From Episyrphus balteatus (Eukaryota; Arthropoda; Insecta; Diptera; Syrphidae), in assembly GCF_945859705.1 (NCBI RefSeq), contig NC_079137.1, positions 29,383,322-29,447,321 of the forward strand: 64,000 bases of DNA, given 5' to 3'. Below the pieces are notes generated by a model, which was not told the origin of the DNA, ran no database searches, and saw only the letters and a program-made list of their open reading frames with translations. Positions 11,201 to 26,200 of the stretch are shown here, one piece after another. Positions within the stretch are counted from its first letter, which is position 1. Each line of letters begins with the position of its first letter. The position numbers and the translations under genes were made by a program.

Positions 11201-14200
11201 GTCATTGACCCAAAATATTTTGTCGAAGTTATTGGAAGCAGCTTAAAACTAGTTAATTTGTTTTCTCAATCGGAGGTAAAAATACAAAAGGCACGCGCTC
11301 GAGTCTATTGAAGGTTGCTGTGTAGGTATTAGGTATTCAAAATTAATATCAAAGAGTAAAATGACCTACTTAAGTATGCCAAATCCTCTTATTATAAGAA
11401 GGAAGGTTTTTTTTTCGAAAAATGAAATGAAAGAAAAAAATAAATTTATAAATTTCTGAACAATCCATTTAAATCAGACAACAACATTCAAATTTAAGGA
11501 ACTACTTACTGAGGGTGTTGATAATAGCCTACAGGTACAACTTTACTCGGTGAACATTGGACCATTATTCTGACCATAATCTCGTAAAGGCCCTAACTAC
11601 ATTTTTCTTACTTCTGAGTTATAGAGGGAAACACTAAATCTAATACAGTAGACTCTCGCTAACTTGAACATACGATAACTTGAACAATCCAATAACTTGA
11701 ACATCCTATTTTCTTGAACTTTTTTATTGCTGACTCTATAAGTTGAATAATTAAAGTATTTGAAGCTCTGTAACTTGAACAAAAAATAAATGTATTTCAA
11801 CAGAAGTTTGAATTTCTTCAATGTAGGTTACTACGTTCGTAATCATGTTTTGCGTCATTTACATTAATTTATAATAAATTGAATTCATACAAAAACCAAG
11901 ACTTTTTTATATGTTCCAGTAACTTGAACAATCCAATAACTTGAACAGGCCTGGTTTTGTATGTGTTCAAGTTAGCGAGATTCCACTGTATCACAATTTG
12001 CATATAAAAATGAAAAAAAAATCAAAAGTACATTTTGAATTTTCTGACTTATTTGAAGACCTAGGTTAAAATAATAAATGAGAATAAATCAGAGACAATA
12101 GCATAACTCCAAATATGCAATAAAATCAAAATCGAAAATTTTGTAGTTAGGGCCTTTACGAGATTATGGCCAGTATTACCCATCACTACTTCTCCGGGAA
12201 TCCCCATTTTAGTCATATTAACCGTTGAATTCGCACTTTAGAAAAAAGTGTAACTCCGTGGCCAATAAATTTAGTGCGAAAAAGTGTACCTCCATAATTT
12301 CTAGTTGCAAAAACGTTTTAAGTGACATCGTGTCGTGAAAAAAGTCAAATATTCGTGAATAGTTTTTTTACTCTCCTGTAAAATTTGTGTCGATGGAGTT
12401 ACACTTTTTGCACTCGTCACTGACGATATATCTAACAAAAATAAACTTGCTGCTTTTTAAAAATGTTCATTTTTAGTATTGTAGGTAGGTGTTGCAGTTG
12501 TGTCAAAATATTTTTGTATATGCTTTTGAAGTCATTTTATAGGAAAATTCCTCCTGACTTCAAGGCATTAACACGGCAATTATGCGGCAAGTACTGAGCC
12601 AAAAAAAAAATAACTTTTACAAAAGTTGTCATGCTAAGTTTATAACAGGCCCATTAACATTAAAATTATGAAAGTTCAAGCAAATCAATGTTAAAAAAAA
12701 CAATACGGCAACAGTGGGAGTTGCAATCCATAGAGGTTAAAGTCATAAAATTCCGAAATAATTTCTGTTTAAAGTAAAAAGAGTTTATTTTTCCATGGAA
12801 TATTTGTCTGTACGTGCTCGAGGAATTCACCTGTAACTCCTTTCCAATTTAGTTGGCCAATACACAAAACTTAATTAATCTAAAAATACAGCAAGCGTTC
12901 TATAAATTATTAAATCAATCAATTAGTCACGATTCGTTGATTTTTCTGAAAAGCGTGTTTTTGACTACCCGACTAACAATTTTGCTTCTATAAAGCTTTA
13001 TAGAAGCAAAATTGTTAGTTGGGTATAGCTTAACTTATAGTTTTTCGTTAGCAGTTAGAAGGGTTACCTATAGCAGTAAGAACATTGTCGAATGAGGGTG
13101 TTATAATAAAGTTGGAATAATAAAATGCCATAAACCCAACTCAGAAAGTATCGACTTAATTATTTCCCAACAAATGAATGTTTAAAAATGCTTCGACATA
13201 GTCAACCTAAGTAATAAGATTGACAAATAAATTTTAAAAGACTTCCATAAACTTGGTTTAATTCCATTCGAAAAAATTAAAATTAAACTATAAAGATGTG
13301 TATGTAATTAAACCTTCCAAACAAGAAATTTCTATTTACTCTTCGAAAATTAATGAAACAAGATTTATTACAGTTTCGTACCAATAAATACACATACCTA
13401 CAATCTATGACCGCGTCTCCTACTGACTTTTAGTTTTATCCTCAAGCCAATTCTGAACTCGTCACAATATTTCAGCTGATACAAACATTAATTTACCTAC
13501 GCGAATCAATAAAATATGTATAAATTTTTCTTCTAATTACTAGACCATTCCCACCATTATCAAGTTCCCAAAAATTATTGTAACAACCTAATTAATCACC
13601 TCTCTAATCAAATAGGATAACCTCTACCTTTATAGCGCAAAGCTGACAGCAGGAGATACTTATTAGGTACCTCTTCCATCTGTGTGTAAATGTTTATCCT
13701 TTCGAAAAACTTCACAACTTCAACAAATATAATGCTTCCTTTCCAAAATTAATACTCATTGGTTTGACCTTTAACTGCTGTATTAAGCAATGCCCCATCT
13801 CACGTATTAAGCTGCCAACCAAGTTTATTAATGACTATGACGCAGTTTTCTCCGAAAAACATCATCAAAACAGTTTGCTGTTGGTATGAAACAAAATAAA
13901 AATAAAAAACAAAAAAAAAACTAATGAAAGACTTGTCTTTGTGAAACGGAAATACACACGCCCGCCCTTTAAATAAAACCTCGTCCTCCTTTTCAAAACA
14001 AAAGCAACAACAAAATAACAAAAACAACCTGAACCTCTCTCTTTTTCTATACAAAACTAAAACAGTTAAAGTGGATTGAAAATAGGAAAAGCCCATCAAA
14101 ACCATTGAAATGGTAAATTGTTGTTTGATTGAGTGGGACATCCTTCCATCCTCTAATTCTTCCATCACGTCATCCTTTAATTATTGTCAAGTTCATTCTT

Positions 14201-17200
14201 TTAACAAAACGTATAGGTACCGTAAGAGAAAGCTTTTCATTAAACCGCCATTTTTTGTTTGTTTCTGTGTTTTCCATAGGTTTCTGCGTCAGGTAAAGGT
14301 GTCCTTATAACCGGATGTGAATCGCCCATTGCTTGGTACTTGGCTAAAAAGCTCGATGACTTGGGCTTTACCATTTATGCTGGATTCAGTGTTCCTATTG
14401 AAGACTGCGAAGAGGCGAAAATATTGAAAGAAGAAACTTCTGGTCGTATGAAGGTTCTTCATGTTGATGTTTGCTCCGAAAAAACTGTAAGTTTAAATGC
14501 TTTTTATACCGAAGAAGTGTCTAATTTATCTAATACCACAACCACTTGACAGCTTTTGGAAACTTGCCTATTCATTTCGGAAAACCTTCCTAATGGAGCT
14601 ACTGGATTATGGTCAGTTATTCATTGTGCTCATTGGATTGCTTTTGGTGAGCTTGAGTGGATTCCGTTTGCAGTGCTTCGTAAATCTTTGGATCTTAACC
14701 TTCTCGGTAACAGATGGCGCTGAATTCACCCTGTGGTAGTGTTTTAATTGAATTACATTTTGCAGGAGCTGCACGCCTCACACAAATCATGTTGCCCCTC
14801 ATCCGACGCTCTAATGGACGTATTGTATTTTTAACCTCCGGTAAGTTAACGACTCCCCATTCCACAAACGACAGACCCCTGTTTTACCTCTTTTTATTGA
14901 AACAATGTTATGTGACGGGAGGCTAACTTAGATGATTGCATTATATCTCAGGTGAACTAATTAAATGCAATGTCCGTTTCGAAGAAAAGTTTTCCCTGGA
15001 CATGCAAGTTGCAAGTGTTGTACCGTTTTATTCGACCTTGTTACGGGATACTTTTTTTTTTGTTTTGTATTTTTTAATAAGAAAAACTTTATGTTATGTT
15101 TGTTTAACTGTTATTGTATGTTTTCTTTTATCACAGGCTTAAATAAAGTTCCGTCGCCTGTACGTGGCATTCAATGTGCCACCCAGGCAGCTGTGGAAAC
15201 TCTTGCCGCTTGCATGCGTCAAGAAATGCGTCCTCGTGGTGTCGATGTAACTGTTGTTGCAGCTGGGGAGTTTTCCCCCGGCAATGCTTGGCTTGATGAT
15301 GCCAAACTCAGGGAACAGGTGAGTTAGAAGTGTGTGGCATGATAATGATGGTATGAGCAAGGATGTTTCCGTTATGATTTGTTATTTTAATAATGTTGCC
15401 ACGTTATTAGCTAGTGACTTCCGTAGCTAGGCATATTGTTGGATAGATAGACACAAAAGTGTGCTGTTGGTGGCACTGGGTAGAGGAAGAGAATAGAGAT
15501 ATACTAAGCGGAAAGTACCTACCTTGAGGGTGCTGATGAAAGGCGTTCAAGTCGTAATTATATGCTTGGTGGGTTTTTCCTTTCTCTTTTCTCACAAAGC
15601 ACACGTTTCAGGGTTGCCCGAGGAGGATTTGTATTCGCTACATTGCATAGTTTATTGTGCGGGCGTAGACAGGAAAGTAATAGGAAATTTTGAAATATGA
15701 CGACTTGGTAAGGACGAGGCTTTTTAGTTTAATCGTTTGTACGTTGTTTTATAATAGTGCTAGGTAGGTAGGTATTGCTTTTGATTGAAAGTTTGCTGCG
15801 AGAGTAAACATTTGAAATTATGTTGTTTTTTTTTCTCGGAAATAAGGTAGTTATTGCGATCGTTACTACAAAATATTTAATAATAACTCGTTATTTGTTT
15901 TTACGCTGTTTCATTTATGGCCCGACTAAGAAATTTAAGAAAATCAATAATTATAAAAGCTCTTAAGTTGAAAAGGATTCATTTGGAAGTTTTGAGAAGT
16001 TAAATTGCAATCACTTTTAAATAATTATATAATTATTTTTTCTTTAATTTCGTTACTCTCATTTTTTGCCCTCAATACAATTTTGAAATGAGTTTTCGAG
16101 ATCACATCTTTAACTAAACATTTTCCAATAGTGGAAGAACAATTTAACATTTTCCAGTCATTTTTATGGTTATCATCATAATTACTAAAAATAAACTGCA
16201 TGGTTACTGCTCAATATCCAATATCTCAAACACAAAATTCAAGGATTTTTCAAAAAATATCAATAATCTTATGCTATTACTCAAACCCTTTCTTATACAA
16301 AATACACATGTCATATAGGGTCAGGTGTATACAGAATATATTGAATATGGTGCGAAAATGGCCAACACAAAAAAATAAAATTGCATGGTATGGGACACAA
16401 TCGCTTCTTCCGTTGGGCCTGGAGGGTCAATTTTCAAAATAAAATCAACTTATAATAGAAAAGAATTATTTAAAAGCAACGGCAACACTTAAATGATCGT
16501 GGTATGGGCAATTCCATCGTAACTCACGTCACATTCAGAAAAAATTTCCAATACTACAATAGAAATTTTTTGTTGATTTTAATTTAAAATGAAACGAAAA
16601 TAATTGTCCATGAATAAAGCATTCCTAGTACTTTTATCATAAAGTAAATATTACATTATGATAAATTTTGAGGTTGTATGAGGATGTTTTTAAGTGTACA
16701 TCTTTTAATTTCCCTCCTTCTTAAAACATTATTATTTCAAAAATATATGATTCTTAATGATAATGACTATTAAAACCTTCATGCATAAATTGGTTATTCC
16801 GACAGTATGAACTTTTTCTTTAATGTTTAGAATCTAAATGTATTTTTAAAGAAGATTCCATATATTAGCTTTCAAAATTAGTGACAAAAGCACACTTGTT
16901 CAATATTTCGAGGAATAATTTGAAAATATTTAGGTAACTCACGTTACATTAATTTAGTAACTCATGTTACCAGCGATTTGTTGTTGGAAAAGTAAAGAAT
17001 AGATGATAAATAAAGTAATTTTAAAATCGAATATTGTGTAACGAAGCTTGCTTAAATGTCAATTTGTCACCGTTACTATTAGATTCATTTTGTTTTCTGT
17101 GGCCTTGTTTTTCCATCACGTTCACGTGAAATTCTTCTGTAGTTCCCAAGCTTATGCTTTAAAAATGCTTTTAGATTACTTATATTCCATGAATTAAATT

Positions 17201-20200
17201 TCTCCATAAGGGTAATATAATAAAGAATCGTTCTTGCAACTTGCATAAAGAGTTGCCGTTTGTAAATAGTGATTTGCTTTTGGAAAAACTAAAAAAGGCT
17301 GCATAATTTGTTCACATTTCGTGTCGACTTTTTCATGGAATTATACTTTTTTAAGACCAAAATTTTACCTATTCTGTAAATTTCTTATTTACTCAACTCT
17401 ACCAAAGAATAGAAAAATGTTCCATCTATTGTTACAATTTTTTGCTTTCACAGGAAAAGTTTCAGAGAAAAACAGATTGAACAGAGTAAATTCAGGATTT
17501 ACGACGATCTTGAAACAGTTTTTTTTAACCATCTATAAGTTTGACAACGGAAACTATTTTTTGCTGTTTTTTCGATAAATACTATGAGGGCTTGAGGTCG
17601 GATAGATATTAAAGAAAATGGTCTAAGAACAGATATAATCTAGATTCACCTAATGAACATGATTATTTTCATAATAAATAAAAAGTATAGTATTGGAACA
17701 AACTTTTCAAAATTAAATTTGACATTCTGATGAATTATTCAAGTTGTAGTAGAGAATAAGTCAATTCGATTGACATGTAAACATATACATTAACTCCTTC
17801 AAGCGAAGATTTCTTGCATAAGTTTTCTCAAAACAACATAATTTTGTTTCATAATGTGTTAAGTTATATGAGCTTACCAACTTTCAGTGAATTATCCAAA
17901 ATATAGTGCAAAAAAACTTTTAACAACTTCCTGCTCCAAAAAAAAAAATACTCCATAAGAAAATTAGGTACCTATGTTTTATACACACAACCACAACCCC
18001 ATAAAATACACCACATCTTAACAAGGATAACTCAAGGATTATACTATAACATGTTGAGTGTTCATCCTTTAAACGACGGTAATATAATTACTATAACCCA
18101 TAAAAACATTAATTACTCTCCCCATAGTAGTTATAAAGACGAGAAGAGCAAAACAGCTTTTGGTCAAACTTTGTGATAACCGCCTGCCACACAATGTGGC
18201 CCCCATTGTAGACCCTTTTGCCAAAAAGTTTCTTCCTCTGTTCAACTATTGTTCAATGTATGCCTCAATTTTCTTTTTTTTTTAAGAACCTTGAATCTTG
18301 AACCAAAGTCCTTCTTTCTACAATTTACTTCAAAATTCTGCAAAAAAAAAAATAAAGGAAAAAACTTCACCTCACCGGTTGATAAAAAGTAGGTAAGGGT
18401 GCACCCGCATTATTGTTTCATAAAGAAATGCCACATCATTTCATAACCTACATTGCAACTTTCTTTTGACAAAAAGTGAAAAAGTAAAACTTTTTATATT
18501 ACATTTTATGGCTGGTGTAGTCTTTCATGGTTTTTTTTTTAAGGAAGAGAGGTGAAATTCGAAAATTCCCTTTGTTAAAAAAAAGTGATCGCTTCTCTAC
18601 CCCGGGGAATGAGGACTTGTTAAAAAGACATAAAGTGCATACCTCACGAAAACACTTACAATAAAAATTTTAGCCTTCAGTACGACAGCCTTGTCAATAT
18701 TTTTACCACAAGACAATAGCAAATGCATGATGCAGTCAAACTCTCAAAATATCCTGGGAATCATGAGTATGATGAAATTATAGTAAAAACAGGAGTAGAA
18801 GTAACTAAAATGTCATCTTCACTCAAAAATGTGAGCGAAATAAAATTGCAGTTTTATCCCTTTTGTATGAAAAAAAAAAATAAAACATCAACAACCTTGA
18901 TCCTGTTTCAAGAACAACAGAAAATGGAAAGCATCAGGTGTCAGATGCTATAGTAAGACTCTAAGGAGATACAAAGTGAGTAAGTGAAATGTTTTTGAAT
19001 CTTTAAAAGCATTTGTGCAGATTATGTGGCTTAGAACCCTTCAGCTGTGACTCCCATTTTGCAAAACATTGAACACTATCTCATTTTGTTTTTCATCCTG
19101 TTAAAGAGATGACTTCACTTCCAGTTTCTATTGCCACATAAAATATTAAAATGCTTTTTTTCAAGTTTTTTTTTTATTTATTTATTATTTTTGTATTTTT
19201 TGTATGAGAAAAAATGTCCTTGGTACGTTGGTGTGTGTGTGTGTGTGTGTCTTTGAGTGCCAAGAATAGTAAGTGAGGCCAACAACATTGAGAATAAAAA
19301 TGGAATGTTATTATTAGTGTTTATGAATGGCAAACATCATCTCTAAACCACCTTGGTGCACAATGATAAATATAAACAAGAGGTAGAGATGCAATTGTAG
19401 CTTCAAACGAAGCTTGTGGTTCTATGTACATAGTTATCGTTGTCGGAAGATATCATTCAAAGTTTCCCGCAAGTTTCACCCACTATGCAATGAAGGCATC
19501 ATACCATTCGCACAAGTTTCAATATTAATAAATAATTTAAGCCATTTTGGTTAAATATCATATCTAACTTGTGGGTAGATATGGATCTTAAACTTATGGG
19601 TGCAAGCATTAATCCAGCTCTAATATTCTGCTTAAGGACGTTTTGTAGGTATTTAAAAAAATATAAATATGAAAAAGAAATTCTTCTAGTTTTTTAAATT
19701 TACAAATATAAATCAAAATTAATGAGTAATGGAGTACATCCCTCCTTATATTTTGTTATTGTTCTATTTTCTAGGGTCTCTAATTCTTATGAAACTATAA
19801 AGTGTAAAAAATTAGGTATACAAACATTTTTGTACTCATTTTATTTATTGTACTTGTATCTTATTATTATTATTTTTTAACTTATTCTATAACATTTTTA
19901 TGAGGTAAGGGAAACCCAATTTGTAAGCTTATTGCAACAAGTTGTTAGGGTGTAATGTGTTTTCGCTCTCTGATGAACACATTGATTCATTAACTTTGCA
20001 AGGTGGTTTTAACATTTTGTCATAAAAAATGACAAAAAGAGGACTAAACCAACTGTAAAAATTATTATTATAACAAGAAAAAAAAATAAAGGATAACCGT
20101 TAAAAAGCCATTAAAGCTTGTTCATATGTAGCCGGAGGATGTTTCGCCTTTGAGTGGTTTTATTTTATGAGTTTGACGTAGGTAATGACCTTTACATTTA

Positions 20201-23200
20201 TGTGGTAATAAAAAGTTTTGCTAGAATTATAGCCCAACTCGTATGCACGAAAAGCGAAATTTTTGTTTATGATAAATTTGTTTTCACAACAATACCTATG
20301 AAAGCTGTTTAACTATAAAATTATATGTTATTTATGTATGTATGCATACATGCATAGTTATAAGTATAGAGATAGAAAAAAGGTAATTGGGATAATAATA
20401 ACAAATAAATTGGGTATGTAAATATATAAATTAGCTTGTTTATGAATCTTCGAAAAAATTTAAACGGACATTTTGTCAGAAGTTTTGTTTTCTTTTTCTG
20501 CTTTGTTTTGTCAGACAAAAAAAAAAGCATGCTTCAAACAATTCAATAAATACAATTAATAATGTCATAACAAAGGAAATGAAAAAAATTCTCTTCAATC
20601 TTACAGTTTTTAAATTTCACCCCAAAACATCCGACTCTTATAAGCACCCAAAATAAATACAAACATTTTAAATGTTTTTTTTTTTTCAAAAAACAAAAGG
20701 AACAAAATAACATATCACTGGCAACAATTCATACAAATTTGGTTTGGTTTCAATTTTCATGAAAATTTAAACCTATGGCAGAAATCGCTTTTCTTAGACG
20801 AAATCCCATCATTTGCACATCTTTTCATTACCAATTTTATATTTAAAAAACCTATAAATAGGGAACAGAGATCAATTTGTGTGATTAATTTATTTAAGAA
20901 TAAAACAATTTTTATAAAGATTTGTCTAAAAAAAAAGTTACACATACGCCATAGTGACCCTTTAAGTTCTTTCTGATTTGATTACTGATTTAATACTGAA
21001 AATGTTGGCTTGTGTTGGTCATTTATTGACTGTCAAAATTGTAATAAGAAAAAAAAACAAATAAATCTTTTATAATAAAAAATAGTAAAGAAAATCCTAG
21101 ACAATCTTTTGGTATCATATAATTTAAACAGAATTTTTGAAAAAAAAGAATGTTTTTGTATACGGCAACCGGTTGACATTTCAACTTATACATGTTGAAA
21201 TATTTTTAAACACCCACGTTTGGAAAAAAACAGATCATCACGGTTGCATAAAATTATTTTGAGTTCTAAAAGAATTTTAAGGCAGCAGAGAAGTTAAAAA
21301 CTCTTTACTTAAATTATTTAATGCGATCAGCGCCTTAAGGCAGTGCTAGAGTTCAATGTGGATTTGTGCCTCAACAATCTTCTACAGCTACACTGAGGGA
21401 AAAAACGCAACGTAAAATGTTAAACGTTGATTTAATGTTGAAAAAATTAACATGAAACTTCTTCAAAATACAATTGAAACAGCGTTAGAATTTTTTTTTT
21501 ATTTTTGTCGGACTTCAGCTTTTGTTGCATTTTATCACTCTAATTTTCAACAGTGAGATAGCACGTTGGTAAAGCATTCGCCTAGTAACCCAAGAGTTGT
21601 AGGTTCGATCCCCAACGACTGCCCATTTTTTCTTGTTTTTTTAATAAATTGATGCTTTTTTTAAAGATGAAACAACTTTGATTTAACGGTAAACCACTTT
21701 AAACTAACGATGTTCTACTTTGATTTTAAAATTTTCGTCTTCAACGCAAAATCATTCCGAAAAATAGTTCAATCAACGAGGTTTTCGTTGATTTTAAGTT
21801 GTTTTTTCCATCAGTGTAGATCGATCCTAAGTCAACTGATTCTAGATTCGCACGTAAAGTTGACTTAGGACCTCTTTCACTTAATGCGACCTACTTTACT
21901 AACCCTCTTAGTAGAAGTTAAAAAAATTTCGTAGGTTGCATTGTTGTTCGTTTGCTCCACATGACTTAGGCATATTAGTCGTTGCACCTTTACTCGTTTA
22001 GCTAGGTTAGTGTCCTTGTAAAACCCATATCACCATCAATATGATTACGAAACGAGGCCGAAAATCGTCCAAAAAATTGTTTATCTCCAATCAACTATAG
22101 TGCTGACGAGGCCGAATTTTTACAATTGCCAACATTGCTGCCCGTTATGATACAACTTTTTTGTAGCAATATTTTTACACACGGAGTCAAAAGCGTCCGT
22201 ATTGTTGCTTTAAGAAACCGTCTCTTTATGCAAATCCATATTGAAAAATTCAGTTACGTAAACACTATGAAGGCTATACCAGTAATAATTTACCATTCAT
22301 AAAATTGACTTACAAAACATCGCAAGTCCAAAACTTAACAACTTGACTGGGTTCACAAAAAAAAAAAAACATTGTTTTCTAATAAACTAAACAAAAACTT
22401 TTTTGCTGGGTCAAAAGGACTGAAAAATTCTTACACTCACAATTTTGTTTGCTAAACATTAAATAAAGGTCAAGATAACTTTTCGGGGAATATTGTTATT
22501 AATTCACAGGAAATACAAAAAAAAAACTTTACACCTCATGCTAATTTTTTTTTCTTTTGGCTTTGCTCCTTTCTGATTTCCTTAGGGGTCCACGAGGTTT
22601 TCTTTGAATTCTCCTATATAGACCTCCCTAAACGAACGACCAAAAACAAAGAAAGTGTAAGTGGCCATGAACTTCTTTTGTTTCATCTTCTGGTTAAATT
22701 CATACCTTTCCCCAAAAAAAAAAGATTTAAATCTTTTGTCTTGAATAATTTTCCTTTTAAGCACAAATCTACCCTTTATAGTGAAAGAGCAGTGAAAGGA
22801 AGTGTTTTAAAACCCCTTACCCCAAACAATTGGATCTTAATTGGCTTTTCCAGAAGGAAACGTTGTTGGATGATGATGGTGGAAAAAAATGTCACAGCAA
22901 ATTAAAAACAACAACCATTACATCATGGAACAACCTAGCTAATAAGAAAAGGTTTTTAATTAGAAAAATTTAGATTTTCAAAAGGTTTAAGGAACATGGA
23001 ACATTATTAAATGAAAATTTATAATTCCATTCATTTTTTTTTTTTTTTCACTTTGTGTATACGTACCTGGGTCTGGCGGACAAGAAGTTTAAGTTTAATA
23101 TGCGATGAGGAAAGTTTCAATTAAAGATTGTGAAGATTAAAAAACTTAATATAAAGAGGTTTAGATATTTCAACCGATTGTCTTTGTGTCTTTATTTTTA

Positions 23201-26200
23201 TCTAATTACTTTTTGCTTCCGTTTTTCTTTTATTGTGGTGGATCAACTGGTTTTTAATAAAATTACATTTATTAAAACGCATTTGTATGAATTCGTGCGA
23301 ATTGTTCAAAAGAGAAAAATTCTTTAAAAATATTAAATATATAAACGTTTACTTTATTTAACTGCAACATAAAAGTTGAGACTTTTTTTCGATAAGGTGT
23401 CAAGCACGTATAGTATTTACCCACAAAGTGGTCTTAAAACGCATCACATGCAATGTATATTTTTTTTAATATATTTAAAATCATTTCACAAATTACATGA
23501 TATTTTTTTTTTAATATAATTTGTATACCTTCAATATATGATTTGCTCATCATTTTGTCATGCCCTTCGTTTGTTGATGGAAATAGCAGAGCTCTGATTG
23601 TCAAAGCCATCAGTGTGAAGTGAAATGAAGTGACAAATCGATGATAATCAACTTCCTGTGCTTGGAATTTTCGACCTCAAGAGAAAATGTTTTGCAGTGA
23701 AATATTTCCAAAAATACCGATTGGCTGTTTTCCACACATTGCACGTATGAAAGTCATAAATTATCATATATGGAGAATTGGAACTAGTAGCATGGGTGGT
23801 TTTGCTAAAAAATTTATAGGTAACCTAGGCTTTTTGTTGATTATTTACGATTTATCATTTTTGAGAGAAAAAATAATTTCATTCACACCACAGCGTGTTT
23901 ATAGAAATGAAATTGAAACGATTTTGCAAGCAAATGAGTTTTTTTTTTCTTGCGTTGCTGTTGTTGTTTTTGTAAGAGAATAATATTTTAACCGACAGAT
24001 GATGCTATCAGAATAAATCGATTTGAAAGCACAGGATGAAATATTTGATCTATTATTCTTTTTGAGGGAAATCATTTTAGTGTTAACATTTCAATTCTCT
24101 TGATTTTTGTTAGGGTGAAGGTGGGTGAGATGCCATGCTATGAAAATAACTGGTATCGAATTTATTTTGAAACTGAATTGGAATAAGGACTTAAGGCTTT
24201 ATTGGTTAATGACATGGCTTTTTGAGTACCTAGTAATCGTAGTGAGAAATTTCCATTAGAAGAAACTCTTGATCTATCAGGGTCAGTTACAAGAATTTGA
24301 ATTTTTAACATTATTGTACAGTGAATCAAATGTTCATTCTTGTTTTCGTTCAACATTTAGACCACTTCGATCTACAAAATTTTAATTAAATGAATCAATA
24401 ATGGAAAAATGAGAGAATTAGATTAATACACTGAGGGAAAAGCCGCCATAAAACAACGTTGAATCAATGAAAACCACATTGATTTAACTATTATTTGGAA
24501 TGATTTTGCGTTGAAAATGGACATTTTAAAATCAACGTTGAAAAAAATGTTAATTTTTGATGGTTTCCTATCTTAAAGTCACATAAATCAAAGTAGTTCA
24601 TCTTTGAAACAACGACGTTTCAACTTCAATTTATTTTTTCCGTCAGTGTACTAAGAATTCTTCATCTCACCCGGTTATACCCTATGTATTCAATTCACTG
24701 GGTGTTTCAAGTAATATGTTTAAAGTTCCGAAATATTAATAGAAGATGTTAATATCTATTTTTGTGAATGAAGTTTATTTCTTAAAAATGTAAATTTCCT
24801 AAAAAATTCCTAAATTTGCTAAAATTATTGTCATGGAAAGTTTTGCAAAGTAGTTGAAAGAACACGAAATCTAAAAAAAGTACATAGTACCTGCTTTGTG
24901 TGTACGATATCAGTTAAAAAACAATATTAATGCTTTTCAAAAACATTTTTAAAACATAACTTTGTGCAAAAGTTAAAGTAAAACAATTTTTTTCTTCTAA
25001 AGAAAGCTGCTTTATCTTTTTTTCTCAGACGAAAAAGTCTTGTGTTTTTTTATTACATCCAAAAAGGACTTAAGTGCTGTTACCCCATTCTTCCACTCAT
25101 ATTATGCGGTTTTTTTTCTCGGACAAAAAAGTCTTGGTTTTTGTATTTCAGCCAAGAAGGAGTTAAGTGCTGTTACCCCATTCTTCCACCCATATTATAC
25201 GATTTTTAGTTGTTAGTAACCCTTTTTTTACCAAAAATTAAAGCGCTAAATAAGAAAATACTAATCGTAGCGTGACGTAGATTAGACGGAAATTTAAGTT
25301 TTCGCAAGACATTCTCATTTTTCAAAAAAAACCGAAAATCGAAAAAATGTCACTTACCCCCTTCTTCATTCAAACGCTTCAATTGATCTTTGAATAATCA
25401 TTTTTAGCAACAAAACCGACTTCCATGGATCAAAACTGGGTTTTATGGTTTTTAAAATAGTTCCTATGGCTTAAAGTGAACGAAATTGAAATGGGACCAC
25501 ACTGCAGCCACCAGCTTTTTAATACAAAAAGAATTATCAAAATTGGTTCACTCAGTCCAAAGTTATGCGGTAACAAACATAAAAAAAAAAAAAAAAAAAA
25601 AAATACAGACGAATTGAATACCTCCTCCTTTTTGGAAGTCGGTAAAAAAGAATGGACCAATTCGTTTGCATACCAAAATCTAAGCTCTTTGTATCATTTT
25701 TGTAAGTTTTTCAATTGAAAAACCCATCACAAAAGTAGAAAATTTTCACTTTTGTGCTTTTTCACTTCTAAGGTGTACATAACTAAAATTTCTTATACGC
25801 TATAACTATAACATCCATTTTTTGTGTTTACCCAGCCAGTTATTTAATTTTAAAATGCATTATTCATTAAACTATTTTCACATTAATTTTTAAATTAAAT
25901 TTTACAATTTAATTATTCACTCTGTAATTACTTTCAATTATAACAATATCTGAAACACCTGTTTATTTTACTTCGATTTAATATGAGTTTACCTCAATTT
26001 ATTTAAAAAAGAAAAAAAAATACATGCCTTTGTGTTCATTAATATTTTAATCCATTAACAACTGGTCATTAAAATAATCGCGAAGGATATCCTTTCCAAA
26101 TGTATGATTTTGTAATATTTAAACGTGGAGGAAATTTAAATGTGAATTAAACAAAACAAACAAGAGAAAAGGTTTTAAATAGATGAAGTTGCAGCAAATG

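Larger units (their letters stand above)
5242..14279 (+). other. SDR intron 1 (9,038 bp)
   Basis: GTGAGT donor, TTTCCATAG acceptor, phase 0. It contains the repeats and mobile elements listed separately between 6932 and 13024. The remaining parts (5302-6900, 7720-8500, 9560-11560, 13025-14279) are AT-rich and show no exon or RNA gene. Confidence 0.75.

Noticed and set aside
13800..14168. 122-codon minus-strand frame before exon 2
   Set aside because: Low-complexity Phe/Cys-rich translation of an A-rich tract in an intron; no supporting features.
17720..17765. CTGATGAATTATTC with a possible GAATAA stem
   Set aside because: The required GAAA after stem II is absent, so it is not a hammerhead.
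22050..22125. ACGAGGCCGAAA and CTGACGAGGCCGAA words resembling a hammerhead core
   Set aside because: There is no room for a stem II loop between the core halves, and no matching stems I or III were found.
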